Positions 1 to 7,351 of a DNA stretch of 42,797 nt are shown in pieces; positions within the stretch are counted from its first letter, which is position 1, and every line of letters begins with the position of its first letter. Location of the stretch: the NCBI GenBank assembly GCA_946548575.1, contig CAMNPT010000006.1, positions 1 through 42,797 of the forward strand, read 5' to 3'. The translations under genes were made by a program, and so were the position numbers. Source of the stretch: an uncultured Clostridium sp. (GTDB lineage: Bacteria; Bacillota; Clostridia; TANB77; CAG-508). A model generated the notes under the pieces. The model was given only the letters and a program-made list of their open reading frames with translations, did no database searches and was not told the origin of the DNA.

Positions 1-53
1 CTTGTAAGTTTTCTATCTAATCTTTCAATAGCTTCTTTTTCTTCTTTATTCAT
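1..53 (-). CDS. 5' end of a 119-aa coiled-coil early protein that continues across the window end
   Basis: Seventeen codons are visible, beginning MNKEEKEAIERLDRKLT, after the ribosome site AAAGAGGTGG about 4 bases from the ATG. The gene is open to the window edge. If the window is circular it continues in the same frame into the open frame at 42491-42797, giving 120 codons including the stop. The ATG overlaps the end of the upstream 28-aa gene by 8 bases, a coupled arrangement typical of this operon. Start residues MNKEE resemble those of the neighbouring 151-aa gene. Function is unknown; the joined protein looks helical and coiled-coil. Confidence 0.6.
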   Translation of the reverse strand, partial: MNKEEKEAIERLDRKLT

Positions 54-132
54 TTAACCACCTCTTTATATAAGGTTCTAAAAATTTTTTTATTTCTTCA
101 TTTAAAGGTTCTATTTTTTGGTCTTTATTCAT
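46..132 (-). CDS. tiny 28-aa early protein
   Basis: A short frame beginning MNKDQKIEPLNEE and ending YIKRWLNE. Support is mainly its start context: the strong ribosome site AGGAGGACT lies about 8 bases from the ATG, and the gene ends inside the start of the next one. The first 28 bases around the start are an exact copy of the start region of the 151-aa gene at 41854-42309. The peptide is charged with an amphipathic C-terminus. No function can be assigned; it could be a decayed duplicate of its neighbour. Confidence 0.45.
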   Translation of the reverse strand: MNKDQKIEPLNEEIKKFLEPYIKRWLNE

Positions 133-149
133 TTTGATTTAGTCCTCCT
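122..149 (-). repeat. 28-bp exact repeat over a start region, copy A
   Basis: This 28-base segment, which carries AGGAGGACTAAATCAAAATG and the first codons of a gene, is identical to the segment at 42299-42326. In a circular genome the two copies lie about 620 bases apart in direct orientation and both drive translation of genes that begin MNK. It is best read as a duplication of a translation start. Confidence 0.8.
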
Positions 150-157
150 AAACAATA

Positions 158-304
158 CTATCTATTTTTGTAAAACGAATAGAAGGTATTATAATTTTCT
201 AATAAGGCAACTAAATCAGCATTATTTATAGTACATGTAGGACTACCGTTTAATGTTGACAAATTTAAAGATTTTTTTATTCTATAAATATATTCTTCTT
301 CCAT
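158..304 (-). CDS. small early protein, 48 aa
   Basis: The frame begins MEEEYIYRIKKSLNLSTLNG and ends in a TAG. It has a near-perfect ribosome site (GGAGGAG, about 6 bases from the ATG) that lies inside the 3' end of the upstream 129-aa gene, so the two overlap by 28 bases. No motif is recognised. The strong start signal and tight overlap make it a likely real gene of the leftward early operon. Confidence 0.6.
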   Translation of the reverse strand: MEEEYIYRIKKSLNLSTLNGSPTCTINNADLVALLENYNTFYSFYKNR

Positions 305-666
305 ATTATTCTCCTCCTTTTTCTCCAATGCCCGCAACTAGTTGATTCTCCACTTAATACGGTATGTTTTTGTATATATTTAATGTTTCCACAGCTACAT
401 TGAACTAGCAAATATCTTCTTTTATTTGTGTTTTCAAGAACTTCGTCTAATACTAACCATTCTCCATATTTTTTCCCTTTTAAATCTGATTGCAATGTAA
501 CATACTCTCGGTTGTCTATATCTGGAAGACTTCTTCCTTTAAAATTTGTTTTATAATACTCATTCATTTTGTCTTTATTCTGGTCTCTCCATTGTTTATG
601 ATATTTTAAAATTTCTTGTCTATTTCGTTTTCTATATTCTCTTAAATATTCTTTACTAGCCGACAT
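277..666 (-). CDS. zinc-binding protein related to the DNA-binding part of HNH/AP2 homing endonucleases
   Basis: The first ~45 residues are highly basic and helical (MSASKEYLREYRKRNRQ and following). The C-terminal half has GKKYGEWLVLDEV, then CSCGN, then SGESTSCGHW. This Gx(R/Y)FGxLxV...CxCG...L..G...SCGC pattern is the small zinc-binding domain that commonly accompanies phage HNH and AP2 homing endonucleases. No catalytic HNH part is present. It is either a stand-alone DNA-binding protein or the remnant of a homing endonuclease. Length is 129 residues. Confidence 0.6.
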   Translation of the reverse strand: MSASKEYLREYRKRNRQEILKYHKQWRDQNKDKMNEYYKTNFKGRSLPDIDNREYVTLQSDLKGKKYGEWLVLDEVLENTNKRRYLLVQCSCGNIKYIQKHTVLSGESTSCGHWRKRRRIIWKKNIFIE

Positions 667-673
667 TCCATAC

Positions 674-988
674 TTACTCCTTTATATTATCTCTCCATCT
701 ATATACTTTACCTGTTCTATATAAACTGCGTTCTTTTTCATTATCACTATTTTTGTATTTCATTACTCTTGGCATTAAATCATCAAAATAACACTCTATT
801 TTTTTACCATTTACTTTTATTTTATTATCACAGCCTACAAATCCACTACACATTCTTGTCATTCCATATTCAGTAGGTAATCCACAATTATTACATCTAA
901 CAACTCTTTTCATCGGATTTTCATTATCTTGTATTAATTCCATCTGATTGCCTTCATTTAATATATTGGGGTTTATATATTTTATCAT
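674..988 (-). CDS. small cysteine-rich zinc-finger protein
   Basis: The 104-residue protein has CNNCG near residue 32 and further cysteines in MCSGFVGC and KKIEC, enough for one or two zinc sites. It overlaps the upstream gene by 4 bases (ATGA-type coupling), and the start is also reachable from internal methionines at residues 16 and 26. The family is not recognised. Cys-rich small proteins of this type are common in the early regions of clostridial phages. Function unknown. Confidence 0.6.
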   Translation of the reverse strand: MIKYINPNILNEGNQMELIQDNENPMKRVVRCNNCGLPTEYGMTRMCSGFVGCDNKIKVNGKKIECYFDDLMPRVMKYKNSDNEKERSLYRTGKVYRWRDNIKE

Positions 989-1179
989 TCATCTTTTCCC
1001 CTTTCTTCAAATTCCGCTTCAATTTCGTCTTCTTCTCTTTTGTATTTACTTAATACCATCATAAGCATTTTCATTGTATTATCTGCAACTTCTGTGTTTT
1101 CACATTTCACAAATTCAAATGAAACTGTATCATCTTCTGGTTTTTCTTCAACATATATTTCTATTATTTTTCTTTTCAT
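985..1179 (-). CDS. hypothetical early protein, 64 aa
   Basis: Begins MKRKIIEIYVEEKPEDDTVS and ends in a charged Glu/Lys-rich helix. The ribosome site AAGGAGGAAAT directly precedes the ATG. No known motif is visible. It is coupled by overlap to the downstream cysteine-rich gene, which supports expression, but nothing indicates a function. Confidence 0.6.
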   Translation of the reverse strand: MKRKIIEIYVEEKPEDDTVSFEFVKCENTEVADNTMKMLMMVLSKYKREEDEIEAEFEERGKDE

Positions 1180-1188
1180 ATTTCCTCC

Positions 1189-1401
1189 TTAATATAATCT
1201 TATTGCTACCTTTACTCCAGAACATTCTCTTTTCCTTGGTTTTCTTCCTGGTCTTATTCCTGTATCTGCTCTTTTAATATTTGCTGGACATGCCCAAAAT
1301 TGTATTGTTCGTTTTTTTACATTAAAATGTTTCATACATTCTTCTATTGTTCCTACAAAAAGTTGTTTTTCGCCTTTATATATTGCAAATTCTTTTCGCA
1401 T
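1189..1401 (-). CDS. small basic HTH-like protein
   Basis: The start at MRKEFAIYKGEKQLFVGT is preferred over the upstream ATG because GAGGAG sits 8 bases before it. The sequence reads as a short beta-hairpin followed by a helix-turn-helix-like stretch (TIEECMKHFNVKKRTIQFW) and a basic tail with KRADTGIRPGRKPRKR. Small proteins of this pattern occur widely in Firmicutes phages, where a role in DNA binding is likely but not established. Length is 70 residues. Confidence 0.55.
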   Translation of the reverse strand: MRKEFAIYKGEKQLFVGTIEECMKHFNVKKRTIQFWACPANIKRADTGIRPGRKPRKRECSGVKVAIRLY

Positions 1402-1406
1402 ACAAT

Positions 1407-1637
1407 TCACTCCTCTATATCGCTTATACTTAAATAATCTAACATATCAGCATAACAGTTATTACACATATTACATAACTTTCTTGGACTGTTTCCTTCT
1501 TTTGCTACTGATATGGTTATTCTGTCTAGTGTAAAATTTCCGCATCTTACACAAAATTTTTGATTGCTACTTTGAATCTTAAACACAAATTGTTCAAATT
1601 CTTTTTTGTCCATCTTTTTAATTTCTTCAAAATTCAT
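1407..1637 (-). CDS. zinc-ribbon protein, 76 aa
   Basis: A longer frame exists, but the start MNFEEIKKMDKK is supported by AAAGGAAAAG before it and by a TAATG overlap with the stop of the upstream gene. Cysteines are arranged as CVRCGN and CNMCNNC, a typical four-to-five-Cys zinc ribbon. It lies in a run of Cys-rich small genes. Function unknown; nucleic-acid binding is a guess. Confidence 0.6.
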   Translation of the reverse strand: MNFEEIKKMDKKEFEQFVFKIQSSNQKFCVRCGNFTLDRITISVAKEGNSPRKLCNMCNNCYADMLDYLSISDIEE

Positions 1638-1849
1638 TATTTCTTTTCCTTTCCAATTATCCCATCTTCCTTTTCGTAACAACCACATGCCCATTCGTCC
1701 TCACATATAGATCTTGGATACGGAAAATCTCCTAAACAATCGCATTGATCATTACAGCAGACATCATTTATTCTCCATCTGCATACTTCCATGCTTTCAA
1801 TTTCTTGTAAATATGTTCCATCATCTTTTTTTGTTAAAAATCTACTCAT
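1637..1849 (-). CDS. cysteine-rich early protein, 70 aa
   Basis: Contains eight cysteines including VCRWRINDVCCNDQCDC and ICEDEWACGCYE. This spacing (C...CCND.C...DFP...C...C.C.E) recurs in small proteins of clostridial phages, with no known function. Its ATG overlaps the stop of the upstream 58-aa gene (ATGAGTAG), so the two are translationally coupled. A zinc-bound compact fold is likely. Confidence 0.65.
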   Translation of the reverse strand: MSRFLTKKDDGTYLQEIESMEVCRWRINDVCCNDQCDCLGDFPYPRSICEDEWACGCYEKEDGIIGKEKK

Positions 1850-2018
1850 TTATCTTTCTCCAATTTTCTATTTTTTTCATTTCTTCTTCGCAATATTCCA
1901 TAAACCAATAAGCTTTGTCATTATCAAATTTATAATTCCAAATATGTCTCCAGCACTTGTTAGAACAATTTTCTCCTTTACAATAAGTTGTATCTGTGTT
2001 TGCGTTCTTTTTATCCAT
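1842..2018 (-). CDS. small Cys-rich protein, 58 aa
   Basis: The frame starts MDKKNANTDTTYCKGENCSN and ends ENWRKINE with TAG. Cysteines occur in YCKGENCSNKCWRH, compatible with a zinc site. It fills exactly the space between the 124-aa gene, whose 3' end it overlaps, and the 70-aa Cys-rich gene, whose start overlaps its stop. The start lacks a strong ribosome site, suggesting coupling. Function unknown. Confidence 0.6.
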   Translation of the reverse strand: MDKKNANTDTTYCKGENCSNKCWRHIWNYKFDNDKAYWFMEYCEEEMKKIENWRKINE

Positions 2019-2385
2019 TTTTGCCCCTTTCGCTTACATCATCATCATGGATTCCAAAAGGTAACTCAAAACCTTTTGGAAATACCCATAAATGATACAT
2101 ATTTGCAGCATCTACTAATCTATCTTTAGCTGGAAATACTTCTATTGCAATTCTATCTTCTCCAAATAGAGAATCTTTAATCCATTGTTTATCTTTCCAT
2201 GATATTTCTGTTCCGTCTGTATTTCTAACCGCACAATGTATAACTTTACCCCATCTTGTATTAATTTCTCTTGTCATTGCTGCATATTCTCCATTATATA
2301 CATATGCCTTATTTAATTCTGCAAACCACCCTGTCCCTTTATGCATTGATTTTGGAGATGGTTTTCCTATCCACTTTGCTTCCAT
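2011..2385 (-). CDS. conserved phage protein of the DUF7694 type
   Basis: The segment GKVIHCAVRNTDGTEISWKD, followed by FGEDRIAIEVFPAKDRLVDA and MYHLWVFPKGFELPFG, matches a family found in many phages and prophages (recalled as DUF7694). The whole 124-residue length is accounted for by that domain. Its biochemical role is not known to me. It sits between a winged-helix-like protein and small Cys-rich genes of the early operon. Confidence 0.7.
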   Translation of the reverse strand: MEAKWIGKPSPKSMHKGTGWFAELNKAYVYNGEYAAMTREINTRWGKVIHCAVRNTDGTEISWKDKQWIKDSLFGEDRIAIEVFPAKDRLVDAANMYHLWVFPKGFELPFGIHDDDVSERGKNG

Positions 2386-2397
2386 TCTGTAACTCCT

Positions 2398-2856
2398 TTA
2401 TTTATTTAATATTTTATATTCATCTGAATTAATTAATTCTGTAGCTGCATATAGCATTGCTTCGTTTAATTCACAAGTTGTTTTAAATTCTGTTATTTCC
2501 TGTCCTTTAAGTTGTTTTCTTGGTGCATTATCTAATATTGTTCTTGCTTTTTTAAATGAATTAATAGGCTTAGTAACATAATTCCTATATGTATAACTAG
2601 ATATTTGATTAGGTTGTAATATATAATATCCAACTCCATATACTGGTCTTATAATATATCCTTGTTCAAACAATTCATTTTTTACCTTGTTCATTTGTCG
2701 TCTGAAATTCACTCTGCCTTTATAATCTTCTAAATTTTCTTGTAATATTGCATTTAATTCTTCATAAGATAATGTTTCTCCATAATCTTTAGTTAATATT
2801 AATTCTTCTATCTTTTCTCTTTTCTCTTTTGGAGACATTTCTTCCTTACTTTTCAT
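2398..2856 (-). CDS. winged-helix-like early protein, possible regulator
   Basis: Residues 8-70 look like a winged helix: an N-terminal helical pair (EKREKIEELILTKDYGETLS, then YEELNAIL) followed by a recognition-like helix (FRRQMNKVKNELFEQGYII) and a beta-hairpin (VYGVGYYILQP). The C-terminal part is helical. The ribosome site AAGGAGAAATA precedes ATG, and the gene overlaps the homing endonuclease upstream. In a genome without a recognisable CI repressor this is one of few DNA-binding-type proteins, though a direct role in lysogeny is only a guess. Confidence 0.55.
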   Translation of the reverse strand: MKSKEEMSPKEKREKIEELILTKDYGETLSYEELNAILQENLEDYKGRVNFRRQMNKVKNELFEQGYIIRPVYGVGYYILQPNQISSYTYRNYVTKPINSFKKARTILDNAPRKQLKGQEITEFKTTCELNEAMLYAATELINSDEYKILNK

Positions 2857-3367
2857 TATTTCTCCTTCCTACTGGAACATCTATTGCTTCATATAGACTC
2901 CAGCCTAAATACATTCTATTAAAGAATGATTTTATATTTATTCCTTTATTTTTTGCTATTGAACTATAATTCTTGTAGTTTTTTCCTTTGTAAGTTATTT
3001 TGGTATATGTTGGCTTTCCTATTTTTCTACTACCTTTGTTATACATATTATGTTTGCTTTCGCTATGATAAGCCCATCTTAAATTTTCTACAGAATTATC
3101 TTTGTTATCTTTTAAATGGATTACTACATCTTTATAATTTGGATTTGGTATAAAATGTGTTGCTACTAATCTTCCTACCATAAAATCTTTTTTTATATTA
3201 TTTTTAGATAATGACACTTGCATATATCCATATCTATTAATCTTTTGTTTTAATTCTCTTACAAGTCCTCTTGTATTATTATAATTTAGACTCCTTACTT
3301 TTCCAGTATTGGACACTTGATATTTACCTTCATATCCTATTACGTCAATCCAAATTTCATTTTCCAT
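2846..3367 (-). CDS. free-standing HNH homing endonuclease with NUMOD4 domain
   Basis: Starts at MENEIWIDVIGYEGKYQVSN, a canonical NUMOD4 opening; GAGG lies 9 bases before this ATG, so five upstream codons are dropped. Residues 10-30 carry the NUMOD4 pattern (GYEGxYxVSNxGxVRS). The HNH part is at about 70-108, with H84, N91, N95 and H106 in VVIHLKDNKDN and ENLRWAYHSESKHN. A C-terminal NUMOD1-like segment (SIAKNKGINIKSFFNRM) would read DNA. Such genes spread by cutting alleles that lack them. It overlaps both neighbours and does not visibly interrupt a gene. Length is 173 residues. Confidence 0.85.
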   Translation of the reverse strand: MENEIWIDVIGYEGKYQVSNTGKVRSLNYNNTRGLVRELKQKINRYGYMQVSLSKNNIKKDFMVGRLVATHFIPNPNYKDVVIHLKDNKDNSVENLRWAYHSESKHNMYNKGSRKIGKPTYTKITYKGKNYKNYSSIAKNKGINIKSFFNRMYLGWSLYEAIDVPVGRRNNEK

Positions 3368-3716
3368 CTTTTTTATCCTCATTATTTTTTATGATAGTTT
3401 CAAATTCAATCCCATATTTTTGTAATTCTTCAACACAATCGCTAATATCTAAATAATCTTTGCGAAAAGCATCTACGTTATCCCATATTCTGCCCATTAC
3501 TTCTGGTAATCTTTTTCTACCAAATCCACAAACATATCTCAAAGTATAAGCAACTGCTATACTATATAAATCTAAATATTCATTAACTAAATCCATACTC
3601 TTTTTTTCGCAATTTTTAATCATATCTTGATATACGTCATCAATCCATTTTCTTAGTTTCTTCGGATCATTAAATACTTTTGTTAATTTTTTTTCTTGTT
3701 TTTTGGTTAGTTGCAT
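3357..3716 (-). CDS. conserved clostridial-phage protein, 119 aa
   Basis: A helical protein with a central stretch YSIAVAYTLRYVCGFGRKRL followed by PEVMGRIWDNVDAF, which I recognise as a recurring signature in early proteins of clostridial phages with no assigned function. AAGGAGAAGTAG precedes the ATG. It overlaps the stop of the membrane-protein gene upstream and the start of the homing endonuclease downstream. Confidence 0.65.
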   Translation of the reverse strand: MQLTKKQEKKLTKVFNDPKKLRKWIDDVYQDMIKNCEKKSMDLVNEYLDLYSIAVAYTLRYVCGFGRKRLPEVMGRIWDNVDAFRKDYLDISDCVEELQKYGIEFETIIKNNEDKKDGK

Positions 3717-4293
3717 TTTCTACTTCTCCTTTTTTAATTTTTTCGACAAAATACAATCCTTGATGTCGTATCTTTTCTTTCAATATATCTTCTTGTATTT
3801 TTCTTTGTGTTTGTTGTGAGATTTCAGAAATTTTTTTATGAACTTTTATAGAAATAAAACTAACTATTAATGTTACGGCAAGATTATAAACTGATATAAT
3901 AAATCTTTTGTATTCACTATTTAAGCCATTAAGTAAAACAAATCCTAATAGTAATAATAAAATAATCTGAAAAGATACAAGTACATATCTTTTTATATCT
4001 GATGCCATATTATAAATCGTAAAATTCATGTTTAAGATTTCTGCTAAGTTATTATTAAATTCATTAGTTTTTTCTTTTTCAAATCGTTCTTTTAATACAT
4101 AAATATCTTCTATATCATTCTTTTTACTTGTTAGAATTGGCTTATTTTTTGATGAATAATAAACTCTTTGGGGTAAATTCTTGTAGTAAATAAACCATTC
4201 TATTTCATTTTTATTTTTAATATTAATTGATGTATGAAAATATTGTGGATCTAATATTTCCTTAATTTCATTTGTTTGTTTCAATATATCCAT
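3670..4293 (-). CDS. membrane protein with two TM helices, function unknown
   Basis: The start MDILKQTNEIKEILDPQYF is chosen because AAAGGAG lies 10 bases before it; an upstream ATG has none. The N-terminal ~100 residues are soluble and charged. Two membrane segments follow, roughly VLVSFQIILLLLLGFVLLNG and ISVYNLAVTLIVSFISI, and a basic helical C-terminus follows them. The layout predicts both termini on one side of the membrane. An early-expressed phage membrane protein could act in superinfection exclusion or host takeover, but nothing here proves it. Length is 207 residues. Confidence 0.6.
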   Translation of the reverse strand: MDILKQTNEIKEILDPQYFHTSINIKNKNEIEWFIYYKNLPQRVYYSSKNKPILTSKKNDIEDIYVLKERFEKEKTNEFNNNLAEILNMNFTIYNMASDIKRYVLVSFQIILLLLLGFVLLNGLNSEYKRFIISVYNLAVTLIVSFISIKVHKKISEISQQTQRKIQEDILKEKIRHQGLYFVEKIKKGEVENATNQKTRKKINKSI

Positions 4294-4310
4294 TTTTAAT
4301 TTCTCCTTTA

Positions 4311-4529
4311 TTACCAATCTTGATTTTCTGTTTTTCTTTTTATAATAAATCTACCTTTACGATCAATATACCCTTCAACATATATCTTTAAATCATCTTC
4401 AAACATATCATCTAACTGTGGATATTGACCTACTTGTATATCATTTAAAATAATACTCTGTTTCTTGTTATATGCTAAATAAAAATCTTCTTCTGTAGAA
4501 AATATAGGTTTTTGAATCTTAAATACCAT
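4311..4529 (-). CDS. hypothetical early protein, 72 aa
   Basis: Begins MVFKIQKPIFSTEEDFYLAY and ends in IKRKTENQDW. AAAGGATAAG lies before the start. Its ATG overlaps the stop of the basic 89-aa gene upstream. Composition is mixed alpha/beta with no motif I recognise. Confidence 0.55.
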   Translation of the reverse strand: MVFKIQKPIFSTEEDFYLAYNKKQSIILNDIQVGQYPQLDDMFEDDLKIYVEGYIDRKGRFIIKRKTENQDW

Positions 4530-4788
4530 TTTTCTTATCCTTTCTTTTTAGCTCGATTATAAGCTGATCTAATTCCTTCATTCGTTTTTTCTTGTAGTGT
4601 TTTTCTATAATTTTGTCGATTTTTGTAGTTTTATTCTTTCGACAAGAGTATTTAATAATCTTTTTTATATCTCTTATCGTGAATAATTTCGTACTGACAA
4701 CAAGAGTCTGTATTATATTTTTCAAATCTTTCTGTATTACATCTTTATTTCCAGTTATTCTTACTGTTCGTTCGTTTGAATTTATCAT
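4519..4788 (-). CDS. very basic early protein, 89 aa
   Basis: Lysine-rich throughout, particularly the C-terminal half (KKKRMKELDQLIIELKRKDKK), with a short helical centre. GGAGATG precedes the start. The charge suggests nucleic-acid binding. It is placed directly after the HNH-like gene in the recombination-accessory part of the operon. No family recognised. Confidence 0.55.
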   Translation of the reverse strand: MINSNERTVRITGNKDVIQKDLKNIIQTLVVSTKLFTIRDIKKIIKYSCRKNKTTKIDKIIEKHYKKKRMKELDQLIIELKRKDKKNGI

Positions 4789-4800
4789 TTTTCATCTCCA

Positions 4801-5172
4801 CTACTTAAATTCTTCAACAAATTTTTCTTCTCCGTATTTTTCTACGAATCTGATTCTTCCAATATCTTCTAATACTTTGCTAAACTCTTTATCGTCTGTA
4901 ATTTGTCTATGATGTTTCACGCATATTGGTACAACCAATCCCCATTTCATACATTTTTGTCTGTTCCTGCCTCGAAAAACTTCGTGAATTTCGTTTTTTT
5001 TCTGTTCACAGAAGAAACATTTTTCCATATTCTCTGTTAAAATACTAAATCTGTTTCTTTCGGCTTTGGCTAATTTACTGCTTTTTTGTTTTATCTTATT
5101 TGATTTATTTTTTATGGTTTTAGTTGGTTTTGGTACAGGATTAAAACTATTGCTTAAATCTTTTACTAACAT
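4801..5172 (-). CDS. HNH-like/treble-clef recombination nuclease
   Basis: The N-terminal 45 residues are basic and low-complexity (PTKTIKNKSNKIKQKSSK). Residues ~52-100 form a zinc treble-clef pattern: CFFCEQKKNEIHEVFRGRNR, then GLVVPICVKHHRQI. This C-x2-C...(H)E(V/I)F.G..R...GL.VPLC..HH arrangement is the one seen in phage HNH-type proteins of the DUF968/Ref/NinG neighbourhood that act on recombination intermediates. Its position directly after a NinB-like gene supports that role. Exact family is uncertain. Length is 123 residues. Confidence 0.65.
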   Translation of the reverse strand: MLVKDLSNSFNPVPKPTKTIKNKSNKIKQKSSKLAKAERNRFSILTENMEKCFFCEQKKNEIHEVFRGRNRQKCMKWGLVVPICVKHHRQITDDKEFSKVLEDIGRIRFVEKYGEEKFVEEFK

Positions 5173-5713
5173 TTTTCTCCCACTCTTTCATCATACTTTC
5201 TAATTCTTCTTTAGGCTTTGTTTCTATTCCTTGCTTTTTGGCTTCATCTATTAGCAGCTGGATTAATAACCACATTTCTTTGGAATCATATGTACTTGAT
5301 CCATAATAACAATTAACTTTTACACATTTATCTTTTCTGCTTACTTCTTCAACTAAAAAACCTATTCCTTGACTATTCCAGATTCTTGTCCATCTTTCAA
5401 GTGCTTTTTCTGGTAAAATCATTGTTTCAAAAGTTCCTATGTGTAGTATTGCATCTCTGTAAACATCTTCTTTTGTTATTACTGCATCTGGTACAGTTAA
5501 TTTCTTTGCAATTGCATCACATAAACCCCAGCAATAAGCATTACTATCTAATGACCTTTTTTTTCTCCACTTCTTTATTTCGACATTTAGCTTATTTTCA
5601 TTTTTTAGCTGTTCTACTATTCCTATTTCCTTTGTATCTAAAAGTAAGCTTATTTTTGATTTTCGTGTCTTATAATCTATTCCTATATCTGTTATTATTC
5701 CTGTAGTAAGCAT
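5147..5713 (-). CDS. NinB-like recombination accessory protein
   Basis: The segment WRKKRSLDSNAYCWGLCDAI, followed by AKKL, corresponds to the conserved RS-x-x-x-N-x-x-(F/Y/C)W core of NinB/lambda-Orf-type proteins, which bind single-stranded DNA and help recombinases. The rest (EVSRKDKCVKVNCYYGSSTY) fits the C-terminal half found in clostridial phage members. Start is taken at MLTTGIITDIG because AGGTG lies 6 bases before it; ATG or GTG 2-3 codons upstream are also possible. Overlap with the HNH-like gene is by 26 bases. Length is about 188 residues. Confidence 0.65.
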   Translation of the reverse strand: MLTTGIITDIGIDYKTRKSKISLLLDTKEIGIVEQLKNENKLNVEIKKWRKKRSLDSNAYCWGLCDAIAKKLTVPDAVITKEDVYRDAILHIGTFETMILPEKALERWTRIWNSQGIGFLVEEVSRKDKCVKVNCYYGSSTYDSKEMWLLIQLLIDEAKKQGIETKPKEELESMMKEWEKNVSKRFKQ

Positions 5714-5722
5714 ATACATCAC

Positions 5723-6448
5723 CTATATTTCTTCTAAATTATCTTGCATATCATTTTCAAACTGTTCTGTTTCCATATATTCTTTATATTCTTCTATTTC
5801 ACTTAAGATTTTTTCTAATTCAACTTGTCCTACTTTAAATTTAATAATCTCTAATCTTTCTTTATCGTTTACGGCATCTAAAAATGCAACATAGAAATCT
5901 GTTAAAATTGTATATTTCATTTCTGATACATAATCATTCTTTAAATCATATACTTTTTCGTTTTTGTCTATGTAATAATCTATATATGCCTCTCTTATTT
6001 CTTCATTTGTTACTCCTTCATTATCAAGAAAATCTTCTGCTATTTGGTTTAATCTATCTCTTTCTTCTATTCTCATTTCATCAAGTTGATTATATTTTTC
6101 AGTATTTTCAATATATCCTTCTTCTTCAATTGTTTTTATTAATCCAAATACTGTAGAGTTAAGCGAATTTTTTAATATATTAATATCATTTATTGATAAT
6201 GTATATTTAAAAGTATCACTTACTCTAGTTTTCCAGCTCTTATTTTCTTCGTTATTATCATCAATAAAGACTTCAAACCATATAGTTTTAGTTTTTACAT
6301 TGATTGAATCAAGCCTTAACATCACTTTAAATTTTTTGTATATAAATATTGTCCATTCTTTTTCCCACAATTTTTCATCTAAATAATTTTTAATTATAAA
6401 GCTATAGTCTACATCATAGACTTTTAAAGCTAACATTTTATTCTCCAT
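5723..6448 (-). CDS. acidic early protein of unknown function, 241 aa
   Basis: N-terminal ~100 residues are mixed alpha/beta (WTIFIYKKFKVMLRLDSINV and following); the remainder is a long acidic helical region rich in Glu, Asp, Ile and Tyr, ending MQDNLEEI. A ribosome site AGGGAGAAAAAT precedes the start. I do not recognise a family. Located between the exonuclease neighbourhood and the NinB-like gene, a DNA-metabolism role is possible by context only. Confidence 0.6.
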   Translation of the reverse strand: MENKMLALKVYDVDYSFIIKNYLDEKLWEKEWTIFIYKKFKVMLRLDSINVKTKTIWFEVFIDDNNEENKSWKTRVSDTFKYTLSINDINILKNSLNSTVFGLIKTIEEEGYIENTEKYNQLDEMRIEERDRLNQIAEDFLDNEGVTNEEIREAYIDYYIDKNEKVYDLKNDYVSEMKYTILTDFYVAFLDAVNDKERLEIIKFKVGQVELEKILSEIEEYKEYMETEQFENDMQDNLEEI

Positions 6449-6462
6449 ATTTTTCTCCCTCT

Positions 6463-6801
6463 TTAATCTTCAAATATGTAGTAAAAAGTACTACTTTCTT
6501 TTTTATATCCAAAACATAAATTGCCACCATCAAATATCAAAGCTAATTCATCTGATGTCAAATTTGTTGTATTCTTTTTTATAAAATACTCTCCGTGTGC
6601 GTATCCTGCTTTTCTTTCATAGATCAAATCGTACTCATCAAAATTTATTTTTTCCATCTGTCTGGTTTCTGAATTATATTTTTCTATGCCTTGATGAATT
6701 TTGTGTTTTTCAGTTAATTCTCTATATATTTCTCTGTTTATCTTAGCTTTTTCATTTTCGTTTTCTGTAAAAGCCCATTCAACATATACTTTTTTCTCCA
6801 T
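6463..6801 (-). CDS. hypothetical protein, 112 aa
   Basis: Begins MEKKVYVEWAFTENENEKAK. The C-terminal part (ELALIFDGGNLCFGYKKES) is beta-rich. AAGGAGAG lies before the start, inside the 3' end of the exonuclease gene, which it overlaps by 23 bases. No motif recognised. Confidence 0.6.
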   Translation of the reverse strand: MEKKVYVEWAFTENENEKAKINREIYRELTEKHKIHQGIEKYNSETRQMEKINFDEYDLIYERKAGYAHGEYFIKKNTTNLTSDELALIFDGGNLCFGYKKESSTFYYIFED

Positions 6802-7351
6802 TTGGAAACTCTCCTTTTTTTAAACACTCTGCTAATATCTTTAACTTTGGTATATATTCATTTTCTATAAAATCTTGATCATATTCTATTTCTGTCATTT
6901 TTAGTCTATCTTTGTCAATTGAATTGAAATAATTGTTGTAATCTTTTTCTTCTAGTGCATATGAAACTATATATAATTTGTGTATTTGGCTTGCAAACAT
7001 TTCTACTTGTGCTTGTCTCCAATATTGTTTTGACACTTTAAATTCTTTATTGGCATTATGTGTTTTTACTTCATAGATACAAGTATTGGTATTTCCATCA
7101 AGATTTGCTCTTAATCTTAAATCTTCAATTATGATTTGCTTGTCCTTTTTTAAATTTTCAATTTCTAATGCATCTAGTATTTTATGCTCATAATAAGTTC
7201 CAGCAATCATTGCATCAGTTGTAATATTGTTTTTTGCTATTCCAATTTTTTCAAGCCACCACTTTTCAAATGTTTTTGTTTCCCAATTTCCAACGACCAT
7301 ACTTGTATCTGAACAGCCTATATAATAACTTCTATCTTGTGAAGCTATCAT
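6779..7351 (-). CDS. YqaJ/RecB-type PD-(D/E)xK exonuclease
   Basis: The fold signature is visible in order: YYIGCSDTSMVVGN near the N-terminus (the usual 'GGSD..ALLG' element), E55 in TYYEHKILDAL, D85 in RANLDGN, the E94-x-K96 pair in CIYEVKTH, and Q113/Q115 in YWRQAQVEMFAS. This is the catalytic layout of YqaJ-like viral 5'-3' exonucleases, which produce 3' overhangs for an annealing protein. The gene directly follows, and slightly overlaps, the Sak3-type annealing protein gene, forming a two-part recombination unit like Red alpha/beta. Length is 190 residues, in the normal range. Confidence 0.85.
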   Translation of the reverse strand: MIASQDRSYYIGCSDTSMVVGNWETKTFEKWWLEKIGIAKNNITTDAMIAGTYYEHKILDALEIENLKKDKQIIIEDLRLRANLDGNTNTCIYEVKTHNANKEFKVSKQYWRQAQVEMFASQIHKLYIVSYALEEKDYNNYFNSIDKDRLKMTEIEYDQDFIENEYIPKLKILAECLKKGEFPNGEKSIC

